Part shown: positions 27,093-35,511 of the stretch, one piece after another | Position numbering within the stretch: position 1 is the stretch's first letter | How the letters are laid out: every line of letters starts with the position of its first letter | Source of the DNA: an uncultured Saprospiraceae bacterium | GTDB taxonomy: Bacteria; Bacteroidota; Bacteroidia; Chitinophagales; Saprospiraceae | DNA length: 64,000 nt | Assembly (NCBI GenBank): GCA_938016265.1 | Contig: CALLWB010000076.1 | Location: forward strand, 62,001-126,000 | Direction of reading: 5' to 3' | Notes under the pieces: generated by a model | What the model was told of the DNA's origin: nothing | Seen by the model: only the letters and a program-made list of their open reading frames with translations | Database searches by the model: none | Translations under genes and position numbers: made by a program

Positions 27093-27695
27093 CTACAAAT
27101 CGATTTGTTTTAGGAATTTCTTCTCACTATTTATTACTTGAATGTAATATTTACCTTCCGGCAATTTTCTTAAATCCAACATATGTTCTGCATTCGCAGG
27201 AAGCGAAAGTCGGTATTTCTTTACTGGCTCACCTGTCTCATCAAGTACACTAAATTCGGATTCACCAGCAGAACGAATTTTGACTAATGCCTGTTTCAGT
27301 CCTGAATTAGCGTTGATCGTTACTTCTCTAACTTTAAAATTGAAGAAAACACTAGTAGATTCACTATAGATATCGGGAGCATTGTCTTGGGCATATTTCA
27401 GCCGGTAATAGCCAACTCCAGCAAGTGGGGACGCGTCGGCAGTCTGAAAAACACCCGCTTCTAGTTCTTTCTTTTGGGGATATATTACCTCGAGAAGATC
27501 AAAATGTTTATTATTTGAACTCCTTTCTAGTAGGAGCAAATCGTACTGTTGCTCCATTTTCCATTTTATCAAAATTCTGTTTTCCTGACGTTCTGCGGTG
27601 ATTTCTGCGGGGAGAAGGTCGGTTTTCTGTTTTTGCTGTGCATAGGAATGGACGCAAATTAACATAAAAACAGCAAGTGTTAATCTTGTAATCAT
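27093..27695 (-). CDS. Small secreted protein with possible degenerate T9SS C-terminal domain
   Basis: 200 residues from the ATG at 27695, chosen because it gives a clean signal peptide (MITRLTLAVFMLICVHSYAQ); an in-frame ATG at 27719 would add eight residues. The mature part contains an Ig/FN3-like strand pattern (ILIKWKMEQQYDLLLLERS, FQTADASPLAGVGYYRLKY), as in proteins with a cohesin/FN3-like domain before a sorting signal. The last ~70 residues (VTINANSGLKQALVKIRSAG, FSVLDETGEPVKKY, LPEGKYYIQVINSEKKFLKQI) have the layout of a T9SS type A sorting domain, but lack the usual PNP motif at its start. Secreted or surface-attached is likely; function unknown. Confidence 0.75.
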   Translation of the reverse strand: MITRLTLAVFMLICVHSYAQQKQKTDLLPAEITAERQENRILIKWKMEQQYDLLLLERSSNNKHFDLLEVIYPQKKELEAGVFQTADASPLAGVGYYRLKYAQDNAPDIYSESTSVFFNFKVREVTINANSGLKQALVKIRSAGESEFSVLDETGEPVKKYRLSLPANAEHMLDLRKLPEGKYYIQVINSEKKFLKQIDL

Positions 27696-28241
27696 CGTTT
27701 GGGATAGAATAATATTCAAAAATCGGGTTGATAAAATAAATATACAAAATAAAAAGGTAACCCGTTAAAAATGAACACTATAAATTCAACAATCCAGACA
27801 ACCAATTTTGTTTAAAATTTGGAAATAAAATGTTTTTTGCAAAATTTTTATTAATTTTTTTCAACAAAAATGCAACAGAATTTCGCCAACTCTTGTGACG
27901 GGCAAACATCACCAATTTTTATTTTACAAATAAAACAATAGCTATTTTGTTTTTCAAAAAAGTCCCCTACCCTGTGAAATGGCACTAGTTTTGCATTAAC
28001 AGTAATAATAATTTATTAATAAAATATTGCGTTAAAAAAATGAGGAGGTAACAGAAAGTACAGATTGATTGATATGACATTGTAAATATAAGAAAAACGC
28101 AATGCAACACCTTAATAAGTTAAGGCATCTATAGTACTAGGAGTTATTATTAATAATTATTACCTTGTCACTATTAGGTGGCTTACGAAGAAAATGCCCG
28201 AAAACGATTTTCTAGTAGAAACGTTTAAAAATAGAAGAGCC
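27696..28241. other. AT-rich divergent intergenic region with a -7 element
   Basis: 546 bases lie between the divergent small secreted protein and the CBS protein. TAGTTTTG at 27986-27993 fits the Bacteroidota -7 element and would give the CBS gene a leader of about 240 bases. A small hairpin CCTTAA-TAAG-TTAAGG sits at 28110-28125. An in-frame upstream ATG at 28194 could extend the CBS protein by 16 residues. Nothing else is recognisable. Confidence 0.4.
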
Positions 28242-28904
28242 ATGATAGCCAGAGAATTGATATCAGAGACAGTACCTCCATTAAAAACTTCCGATACAGG
28301 AAGTAAAGCCTTGACTTGGATGAATGATTTTCATCTTCGGCATTTGCCAATTGTCAATAACGAACAGTTTCTCGGACTTATTTCCGAGGAGGATGTACTT
28401 AATTTTAATGACCCGGAACAAACTCTGGGCAATCATCCATTGTCCTTGCGAAGACCATTCGTCAATGAGTCGGAACACTTGTATGAGGTGATAAAGATGG
28501 CCGTAAGCCTGCAACTTACCCTTATCCCTGTGGTCGACCATGAAGAAAATTATCTAGGTGTAGTTACATTGGAGGGTCTTCTTCAGTACTTCGCCGAGTC
28601 AGGTAGCCTCGCAGAACCAGGGACTATCCTTGTGTTAGAAATGAATAAACGTGACTACTCACTCGCAGAAATCGCAAGAATTGTGGAATCGGAAAACGCC
28701 GCAATCCTTAGTTCCTACATCAGCTCAAAGCCAGATTCTACAACAATGGAAGTAACGCTAAAATTAAACCGGCGTGAAATAAAACATGTCGTAGCTACTT
28801 TCGAGCGCTTTGAATACACCGTTAGAGCATCTTTCCAGGAATCAGATTATATGGATTCTTTGAAGGAAAGATACGATGCCTTAATGAGTTACCTAAACGT
28901 ATAA
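28242..28904 (+). CDS. CBS-domain protein
   Basis: 220 residues from the ATG at 28242, preferred over 28194 because relatives begin MIARELIS-PPLKTSDTG. Two CBS domains fill the first ~125 residues (DTGSKALTWMNDFHLRHLPIV and GLISEEDVL, then VIKMAVSLQLTLIPVVD and YLGVVTLEGLLQYF). They are followed by an ACT-like C-terminal region (RDYSLAEIARIVESENAAIL, EVTLKLNR). CBS pairs bind adenine nucleotides and sense energy state. The layout resembles AcuB-like proteins. It is a single-gene unit closed by a hairpin; partner unknown. Confidence 0.88.
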   Translation: MIARELISETVPPLKTSDTGSKALTWMNDFHLRHLPIVNNEQFLGLISEEDVLNFNDPEQTLGNHPLSLRRPFVNESEHLYEVIKMAVSLQLTLIPVVDHEENYLGVVTLEGLLQYFAESGSLAEPGTILVLEMNKRDYSLAEIARIVESENAAILSSYISSKPDSTTMEVTLKLNRREIKHVVATFERFEYTVRASFQESDYMDSLKERYDALMSYLNV

Positions 28905-28950
28905 ATCAAAACATCCCACCAAATTCAATTCGGAAGGATGTAAGCGTTTT

Positions 28951-28975
28951 CGCTTCATTTTGAAGCGTTAGTTTT
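28951..28975. terminator. Hairpin between convergent CBS and response-regulator genes
   Basis: CGCTTCA and TGAAGCG form a 7-bp stem with a TTT loop, followed by TTAGTTTT on the plus strand, 47 bases after the CBS gene stop. Confidence 0.65.
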
Positions 28976-28990
28976 ATAGTAACTGTTTTA

Positions 28991-29428
28991 TCAGTTAGGT
29001 AACAGGACAACATTAAACCAATAGTTTAACATATTCTTTATAGCATCTCCAAATCGGAAAAAATCTACCGGTTTTTTGATGTAGCTACTTGCATTTAAGT
29101 GATAAGACTCACTAATATCTTTATCTGAAATGGAAGTGGATAAGACCACAATTGGAATCACTTTCAAATGGTCGATCTTTTTTACCGCCTTTAGCACTTC
29201 TTTTCCATTCATTTCTGGCATATTCAAATCAAGCAACACTAAGTCTGGAGTCGGGCTACCGCTGTACAGACCTTTCTTTTCCAGGAAGTTCAACCCTTCG
29301 CGGCCATTTTTTGCAACATGAATCTGGGCCGAATGGTTACTCATACCAATCGCTTTTCTAGTTAGTAGAATGTCCCCTTCGTTGTCTTCAATCAATAGAA
29401 TATTGAAAATCTCTTTTTCTTTTACCAT
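28991..29428 (-). CDS. Single-domain response regulator (Rcp1/CheY-like)
   Basis: 145 residues consisting of a receiver domain only. The acidic pocket is E14/D15 (LLIEDNEGD), the phosphoacceptor is D67 (VLLDLNMPEMNGKEVL), then comes VVLSTS with the switch Ser/Thr, and the conserved lysine is in YIKKPVDFF. The NEGDILLTRKA opening and NMPEMNG motif are typical of Rcp1-type regulators that pair with phytochrome or hybrid histidine kinases. No output domain is present, so it acts by protein contact. No kinase gene is adjacent, so its partner is elsewhere. Confidence 0.93.
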   Translation of the reverse strand: MVKEKEIFNILLIEDNEGDILLTRKAIGMSNHSAQIHVAKNGREGLNFLEKKGLYSGSPTPDLVLLDLNMPEMNGKEVLKAVKKIDHLKVIPIVVLSTSISDKDISESYHLNASSYIKKPVDFFRFGDAIKNMLNYWFNVVLLPN

Positions 29429-29861
29429 TACACAAAGTTTATGTATTTGAAGGCATAATTCCTCAATCTTGGATTATTCCAAATGTTGAACGAAGAGAGA
29501 CATTTTCGACGCTCGAATTTTCTAAAAATTGGTTGACGTGGTTGGATTATAGATCTTAACTATCAAAAAAGACTTTGGTGTTAAGATTATGTTTTGTTGA
29601 TTAGTTTGTTCTTGGTTTATAACGGTATACTTGTGCTGATGTTTCAGAATTTAACAAAGAAACAAACAAATAAATACTGGGTATATTTAAAAATGCCGGA
29701 CGGTTGGAGTGGGTTGCTTTTTAAGATAAGAGAATCTTATGATGGTGTTAACTAAATATTAAGGGGAAAACTGCCGATTATGCGGCTTGATTCTTGTACT
29801 TTTGTCCTCGGTTTATTTATAGTTCTTATTCAAAGCTATAAATCATTACAAATTTGCAAGG
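29429..29861. other. Divergent intergenic region with promoter for the lipoprotein gene
   Basis: 433 bases lie between the divergent response regulator and lipoprotein genes. TACTTTTG at 29797-29804 matches the Bacteroidota -7 element and would place the lipoprotein transcript start near 29811. A good -33 TTTG at the right distance is not seen. AAGG just before the ATG at 29862 is a weak Shine-Dalgarno-like site. I find no supported small gene. Confidence 0.45.
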
Positions 29862-31661
29862 ATGCACAGAAACAGTTTCGGTCTTATTGGAAATTCCGTC
29901 TTTTTGAAAGGTTTAGCCTTTTGGCTAATCTTAGTTTTGCTTGGTGCATGTGCCAATCCTGTACCTCCAACAGGTGGCCAGAAAGACAAAACGCCTCCTG
30001 GCATAGTACCAGGTAGTTCAACACCAGACTTACAGACTAATTTTGAGGATGATGAAATAAAACTAACGTTTGACGAATGGGTAAAACTCGATGACGCCTT
30101 CAATCAACTGGTCATCTCCCCCCCCTTAAACAATAAACCAGAAATCAAATTGAAAGGGAAAACAGTCACCCTCAAATTTAATGATACCCTTAGGGCGAAT
30201 ACCACCTATTCTGTTTATTTTGGGAATACGGTCAAAGACATCACAGAAAACAACGTTACTAAGGATTTGCGACTCACCTTTTCTACCGGATCCTTCATCG
30301 ACTCGCTAGACACCAAGGGGAATGTCAAAAATGCATATTCTGGTGATCCTGCAAAAGAAATACTGGTTATGCTCTATTCAAGTCAGGAGGATTCTATCGT
30401 ATTCAAAGAAAAACCAAACTACGTTGCAAAAACCGATGTAAATGGCAAGTTTGAGATTGCCCATATCCGTGCAGGGACGTACAAGGTATTTGCACTGGAA
30501 GACAAAAATGGCAATTATCTATATGACCTGAAAAATGAAAAGATTGCATTTATAAATAAACCTTTAGTTATCTCCGATACTGCAAAAACAGAAATTAGTT
30601 TGCTAATTTCAGAAGAAAACAGAGACCTTTCTATAAAAAGAACAGACGATAAAACTTATGGAAAGGTAAGATTTGCATTTAATAAGTCTCCTAAAGAGGC
30701 AACCATCCAACCAATCAGCCCTCCAGACGATTGGACGGACTATACCGAAATTGTCAAGGACTCCATTTTGTACTGGTATGATTCGCCATCCACGGATAGC
30801 ATTGACCTTTTGATAAAAAATCAATCCGCAACAATTGACACGCTAATCCTCAACGTCCCTTCAAGAGCCAGCTTTTTAAAAAAGGAAATCTCCGTCAAAC
30901 TGCTCGTAGAAAAAGAAAAAAGGCGAACTTCCAAAGGCTCGTCTAGTGGCAAAGGTCTAGGAAAAGTGGGTTCCTCGTCTCCAGCAGGAGGAGAGGTCGA
31001 GAAGTTTGAAAACGCTGTAGCTGTCGGAAAAGTGAGGAAATTGCACCCGAGCAAACCCTTGTTGCTCGATTTCAATTTTCCTGTTTTATCGTTTGACACG
31101 AAGAAATTTCAGCTATTTGAAGATAGTACGAAAATAGAGGTAGTCGGCCAATACAACATCGCTGAGGGCAAAAAGAGAACGCTGATTACCGATTACAATT
31201 GGAAAAAGAATACCCAATACCTCCTCGTTGTTTTGCCAGAAGCACTCAACTGTTTTTATGGACTTACCAATGATTCGATTTTTGTAAATTTCATTGTTCA
31301 GTCTCCCGAAGACTTTGGGAAAATCAGTTTTAACCTTACCAACCTTATCCCCAAAAACAACTATGTCCTGCAGTTGCTGGACGCTACCGGGGAAGTTGTA
31401 GAATCTGTCCAGACATCAGGAAACGACGAGTTTGAAACGATATTCGACAACCTGGCTCCCGGAAACTATAAAGTTCGAATCATTGAAGACAATAATAACA
31501 ATGGTCAATGGGACAGTAGCTCTTACCTCAGCAAGCAACCCGCAGAAAGAGTGCTTCTTTACCCCCTGCAAACGGTAAAGCCAAGTTGGGAGGTAGAAGG
31601 CAAAGTACGATTTGGCGATCCCGCCGGTACTCCGAAACGAAAACCCGGCCTTGGAGGCTAG
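29862..31661 (+). CDS. Lipoprotein with bacterial Ig-like (Big_5/SbsA-type) domain
   Basis: 599 residues. The signal sequence ends in a lipobox LLGAC with C30 as lipidation site, followed by ANPVPPTGGQKDKTPP, the typical opening of this Bacteroidota family. Residues ~50-135 form the Ig-like domain (EIKLTFDEWVKLDD, PEIKLKGKTVTLKFND, TTYSVYFGNTVKDITENN). A carboxypeptidase-regulatory-like fold follows (TDVNGKFEIAHIRAGTYKVFALEDKNGNYLYD), then a serine/glycine-rich charged linker (about 350-370), and a second such fold near the end (PGNYKVRIIEDNNNNGQWD). The C-terminus is basic (GTPKRKPGLGG). Outer-membrane or periplasmic lipoprotein of unknown role. Confidence 0.88.
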   Translation: MHRNSFGLIGNSVFLKGLAFWLILVLLGACANPVPPTGGQKDKTPPGIVPGSSTPDLQTNFEDDEIKLTFDEWVKLDDAFNQLVISPPLNNKPEIKLKGKTVTLKFNDTLRANTTYSVYFGNTVKDITENNVTKDLRLTFSTGSFIDSLDTKGNVKNAYSGDPAKEILVMLYSSQEDSIVFKEKPNYVAKTDVNGKFEIAHIRAGTYKVFALEDKNGNYLYDLKNEKIAFINKPLVISDTAKTEISLLISEENRDLSIKRTDDKTYGKVRFAFNKSPKEATIQPISPPDDWTDYTEIVKDSILYWYDSPSTDSIDLLIKNQSATIDTLILNVPSRASFLKKEISVKLLVEKEKRRTSKGSSSGKGLGKVGSSSPAGGEVEKFENAVAVGKVRKLHPSKPLLLDFNFPVLSFDTKKFQLFEDSTKIEVVGQYNIAEGKKRTLITDYNWKKNTQYLLVVLPEALNCFYGLTNDSIFVNFIVQSPEDFGKISFNLTNLIPKNNYVLQLLDATGEVVESVQTSGNDEFETIFDNLAPGNYKVRIIEDNNNNGQWDSSSYLSKQPAERVLLYPLQTVKPSWEVEGKVRFGDPAGTPKRKPGLGG

Positions 31662-31844
31662 TTCCTTTATTGAATGCGTAAGAAATGACGGAATTGTCGT
31701 GTAGTATTTCTCTTAAGTTTTTTGGATAAACTATATTTGATCCTATCTTTAAGTGTGTAATAACTAAAGAAAAGATATTAATGTATTTTCAATCTTATTC
31801 GATTCGGAATACTTCAAAAATAAATGTTAGTCAGTAGTAGATTG

Positions 31845-31880
31845 GGGCGATACGAAAGTGTATTGCCCTTAATCTTTTTT
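31845..31880. terminator. Terminator downstream of the lipoprotein gene
   Basis: GGGCGATAC and GTATTGCCC form a 9-bp stem with loop GAAAGT, followed by TTAATCTTTTTT. It lies between convergent genes, about 185 bases after the lipoprotein stop. Confidence 0.7.
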
Positions 31881-31944
31881 AGACCTTACTTAATCTTTAG
31901 GATGGACTCACAAGGTGGCAGGAATGAAAGTCCTATGGAATGTC

Positions 31945-32502
31945 CTACTTACAAATAAAAACGAATGCTGGGGGCAGATTCCGAACCTCAAGTTTGATAT
32001 CCACCTCGTCAAAAATCCGTTCATACCTTTTCTTGGGGATGGTAGAATAGTGAAACTGAATAAAACGCCCTTCTGGTTTCAAAATCCCCTTAGATAGTGC
32101 TAATATTTTGTCGCCTAGCTCTTCTGGCAACATTACGAACGGAATCCCAGAAACCACACAATCCACTTTTGATACACTAAATTTACTAAGATAATCCTCT
32201 ATGTGTTCGGCAGAGTCATTAATGACGTGCAATCTAGGGTCTTGTATTTTTTCTTGAATAACTCGACACAACGAACTATCAATTTCGAAGGAGAGTAACT
32301 TCGAATCAGGATGCATTTGATCAAGAATGTGCTCGGTGATACTTCCATCGCCAGCCCCCAGTTCAACGATGAAGTCAGCTTTGTCAAACTCAATGTTTTT
32401 CAACATTTTTTTGCTAGTATATTTGGAGGTTGGGGCTATGGTACCTCTGGTTTTCATATTCTTAACTCCTCCAATAAAATACTTCCATCTATTCATTTGC
32501 AC
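31945..32502 (-). CDS. Class I SAM-dependent methyltransferase (PmtA-like)
   Basis: 185 residues. The SAM-binding motif I is VELGAGDGS (46-54), followed by the acidic residue in LSFEIDSSLC, and VISGIPFVMLP-like residues (CVVSGIPFVMLPEE) at motif IV. This pattern is found in the PmtA phospholipid N-methyltransferase group and in related rRNA adenine methyltransferase-like proteins. PmtA enzymes methylate phosphatidylethanolamine toward phosphatidylcholine; this substrate is possible but not proven. In-frame ATGs at 32502 and 32496 are both possible starts. It is divergent from the flippase gene and otherwise isolated. Confidence 0.8.
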   Translation of the reverse strand: MQMNRWKYFIGGVKNMKTRGTIAPTSKYTSKKMLKNIEFDKADFIVELGAGDGSITEHILDQMHPDSKLLSFEIDSSLCRVIQEKIQDPRLHVINDSAEHIEDYLSKFSVSKVDCVVSGIPFVMLPEELGDKILALSKGILKPEGRFIQFHYSTIPKKRYERIFDEVDIKLEVRNLPPAFVFICK

Positions 32503-32620
32503 ATTTTGTTCAGTAATACACGTCTGCTACAAAATAGAGATATTAATCGTGTTCACCAATTACCTAACCTTTTTTTAACATTTATAACGATCTGTTAACA
32601 ATACTTAATATTCTTGCAAC

Positions 32621-32650
32621 TTTAGTAATCAACAGTTTTGCTTACATTTG
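32621..32650 (+). promoter_or_regulatory. Promoter of the flippase-YcaQ operon
   Basis: TTTA at 32621-32624 and TACATTTG at 32643-32650 are spaced by 18 bases, matching the Bacteroidota promoter form. TATTCTTG at 32609-32616 is a weaker alternative. The leader would be about 90 bases. Confidence 0.55.
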
Positions 32651-32749
32651 AGCAATTGAAAAAAGAAAACTCCGTAAGGAGCACCCAAAAGCGTATTTTT
32701 TTAACTAATTAGAGATCAGGTAAGTCTTAGAAGAGATAGCTATAAAAAC

Positions 32750-34243
32750 ATGTCATTACTTAAAAAGCTGGCAGGCGAAACAGCCATTTACGGAATAAGC
32801 AGTGTGTTAGGACGAGTGTTGAATTTCGTCATCATGACGCCCTACCTCACCAACGTGTTTATGAAGGGAGAGTATGGTGTCGTCTCCGAAATGTACGCCT
32901 ATGCAGGTTTTCTAATGGTCATGTTTACCTACCGAATGGAAACCACCTTCTTCCGATTTGGCAGCAAAGACCAAAGTATTGATGCCAGTTTTTCAACTGC
33001 CGCCCTATCCATATTCGGCACCACGGTGGTTTTTCTGGCGCTTTTAGTCGGTTTTGCAGCGCCAATTGCCCAATTGATCGACTACCCCGCTCACAAAGAA
33101 TACATTGTCTTTTTTGCATTGATAATAGGGTTTGATGCACTTTCAGCAATCCCATTTGCCAGATTGCGACTAGAAAACAAGCCACTCCGTTTTGCCATTC
33201 TCAAACTGCTCAATGTAGCAATAAATGCTGTTGCCATCCTCTTTTTTCTGGAGGGCTGTCCTCGGTTGATCGATGCAGGCTGGGATTGGCCGAACCTAAT
33301 CTATGATGCGGAAAACAGAATCAGCTACATCTTCATTGCCAACTTGATTGCAAGTCTGATTACTATATTACTGTTAAGCCCATCTTTTTTCAAAATAAAG
33401 CTTTCCTTTGACAAGGAACTATGGAAAAAAATGATGCGGTATTCCATGCCTTTGTTGGTAGTTGGTCTGGCAGGAATAACCAATGAAGTCATCGATCGCC
33501 CACTACTTCGCCGACTCTTGCCAGGAACTCTAGAAGAGAATACCGCTCAAATGGGAGTATACAGCGCCTGCTACAAGCTTGCGATCCTAATGGCACTATT
33601 CACTCAGGCATTTAATTATGCCGCAGAACCTTTTTTCTTTAGAAATGCTGGCCGTGCTGACGCAAAGTCGAAGTACGCTCAAGTTGCGCAAGGGTTTACT
33701 ATTGTGGGATGTCTGGGTTTTTTGGCGATTCTCTTATATATTGATATCGTCCAGTATTTGGTCGCGGAAGAATATCGGGAAGGTTTGAAAATTGTTCCTA
33801 TTTTATTGCTTGCGAATTTATCGCTTGGCCTTTATTACAACTTTTCAATCTGGTACAAACTCACCGACAAAACAGTGATCGGCGCTTATATCTCTATACT
33901 AGGGGCGGTTGTCACACTTGCGCTAAACTTTATGCTTATCCCCAAAATTGGGTACATCGGATCTGCTTGGGCGACATTGGCTTGCTATGGGACGATGACG
34001 ATCATGAGTTATTTCCTTGGTCAAAAGCACTATCCAGTACCTTATCCCATATGGATGATTCTGTTTTATATCGCACTGGCCTTGGTGGTTTACCAAATCA
34101 ACCTCCTTGTAAGAACCTATGTTGGAAGTGGCACCATCAGCTTGTTCTTAATAAATACAGGACTTATTCTTTTCTATATTGGAATAGTTTGGCTTTCGGT
34201 AAAGTGGAAAAAGAACAAACCACACCCCTCAATTCCAACCTAA
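32750..34243 (+). CDS. Oligosaccharide flippase / polysaccharide biosynthesis membrane protein
   Basis: 497 residues with about 12-14 hydrophobic segments throughout. The opening LLKKLAGETAIYGISSVLGRVLNF and MTPYLTNVFMKGEYGVVSEMY is typical of the MOP-superfamily Wzx-like flippases of Bacteroidota, which move lipid-linked sugars across the inner membrane. A C-terminal polysaccharide-biosynthesis region (IPILLLANLSLGLYYNFSIWYKLTDKT) is present. It is followed after 4 bases by the YcaQ-like gene, so both are in one operon; no glycosyltransferases are next to it. Confidence 0.9.
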   Translation: MSLLKKLAGETAIYGISSVLGRVLNFVIMTPYLTNVFMKGEYGVVSEMYAYAGFLMVMFTYRMETTFFRFGSKDQSIDASFSTAALSIFGTTVVFLALLVGFAAPIAQLIDYPAHKEYIVFFALIIGFDALSAIPFARLRLENKPLRFAILKLLNVAINAVAILFFLEGCPRLIDAGWDWPNLIYDAENRISYIFIANLIASLITILLLSPSFFKIKLSFDKELWKKMMRYSMPLLVVGLAGITNEVIDRPLLRRLLPGTLEENTAQMGVYSACYKLAILMALFTQAFNYAAEPFFFRNAGRADAKSKYAQVAQGFTIVGCLGFLAILLYIDIVQYLVAEEYREGLKIVPILLLANLSLGLYYNFSIWYKLTDKTVIGAYISILGAVVTLALNFMLIPKIGYIGSAWATLACYGTMTIMSYFLGQKHYPVPYPIWMILFYIALALVVYQINLLVRTYVGSGTISLFLINTGLILFYIGIVWLSVKWKKNKPHPSIPT

Positions 34244-34247
34244 TACT

Positions 34248-35447
34248 ATGATAACAATTAGCAAAAAAGAAGCTCGCGGATTGTTGCTTGAGCATCAAGG
34301 CCTATTAGGCACCGCTCCGTTTGGTAAGGGGAAAAAGGGCGTATTGGCGACTATTCAGCAGTTAGGGTACTTACAGATTGACACGATTTCAGTTGTGGAA
34401 CGAGCACACCATCATACCTTATTGGTTAGAGTGCCTAACTATCAGCGGAAGTTTCTGGATGAACTCCAGCGAACAGACAAGCAAATTTTTGAATATTGGA
34501 GCCACGCGGCGGCTTACCTTCCCTTGGAGGCCTATCGATTTGCTACTTATCGTATGCAACGGATGTCTGAACGTAAAGAAGGACACTGGTTTCCTAGAAA
34601 CCACAAAGTCATTCAGTATGTAAAAGATAGAATCAATGCTGAAGGCCCCCTCATGTCTAAAGACTTCAAACTGGAAGAACACGGCAAGTCAGAACCCTGG
34701 TGGGGCTGGAAACCGACCAAAATGGCTTTAGAACAACTGTTTCATGAAGGCGAACTAATGATACATCACCGACAAAAATTCCAGAAGGTCTATGATCTGA
34801 CAGAACGAGTTTTACCTAATTGGGTAGACACCAAACCACCATCAACAGAAGAATATTGTAACTACTTAATAGATACTACAATTCGAGCTTCCGGGCTTGC
34901 CAGAGCCGCTGAAATTCGATATTTGCGAAAAGGACTCAAACAACCGCTGCAGACGGCCATCGCCCATCGGCTAGAAGAAAAGACCCTCGTTCCCGTAAGG
35001 GTAAATACGATAGAAGAAACTTTTTATTCCTTGCCGGAAATAATTGCCAACATTCCTAAAAGACGACAAAGGAGAAAGGTCCACCTGTTATGCCCTTTTG
35101 ACAACGCGATCATTCAGCGAAAACGAGTAATAGATTTTTTTGATTTTGACTATAAATTAGAATGTTACGTGCCAGCTCCTAAACGGAAGTATGGCTACTT
35201 CTCCTTGGCGATACTATTCGGTGATCAGTTTGCAGGCCACCTAGATTTAAAGGCAGATCGCAAAACAAAACAATTAATCTTTCAGCAGTTGACCTTCGAA
35301 CCAACGTTTAAATGCTCGGATCAATTTTTTCGTGCTTTTGGCGCTTCGATCATTCATTATGCAAAGTACAACAACTGTGAGGCGATAGATTTGTCAAAAA
35401 CAAACCCAACGTTCAAAAAATTATTCAACCCTTATCTAAACAAATAG
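34248..35447 (+). CDS. YcaQ-like winged-helix DNA glycosylase family protein
   Basis: 399 residues, family length. YcaQ (AlkX) and relatives AlkZ unhook DNA interstrand crosslinks and remove alkylated bases. The active-site motif QxD is visible as Q43-I-D45 in LGYLQIDTISVVERAHHH, where family members have QVDTISVVARAHH. FEYWSHAAAYLPLE, the winged-helix region (EQLFHEGELMIHHRQKFQKVYDL) and the C-terminal LLCPFDNAIIQRKRV follow. Its start lies 4 bases after the flippase stop, which implies shared transcription; the functional link is unclear. Confidence 0.9.
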   Translation: MITISKKEARGLLLEHQGLLGTAPFGKGKKGVLATIQQLGYLQIDTISVVERAHHHTLLVRVPNYQRKFLDELQRTDKQIFEYWSHAAAYLPLEAYRFATYRMQRMSERKEGHWFPRNHKVIQYVKDRINAEGPLMSKDFKLEEHGKSEPWWGWKPTKMALEQLFHEGELMIHHRQKFQKVYDLTERVLPNWVDTKPPSTEEYCNYLIDTTIRASGLARAAEIRYLRKGLKQPLQTAIAHRLEEKTLVPVRVNTIEETFYSLPEIIANIPKRRQRRKVHLLCPFDNAIIQRKRVIDFFDFDYKLECYVPAPKRKYGYFSLAILFGDQFAGHLDLKADRKTKQLIFQQLTFEPTFKCSDQFFRAFGASIIHYAKYNNCEAIDLSKTNPTFKKLFNPYLNK

Positions 35448-35511
35448 CCCTAATCAAGAATGAATTAATCGAATAAGCAGCGGTTGTTTCAACGTTTTAG
35501 TGGCTATTTTC

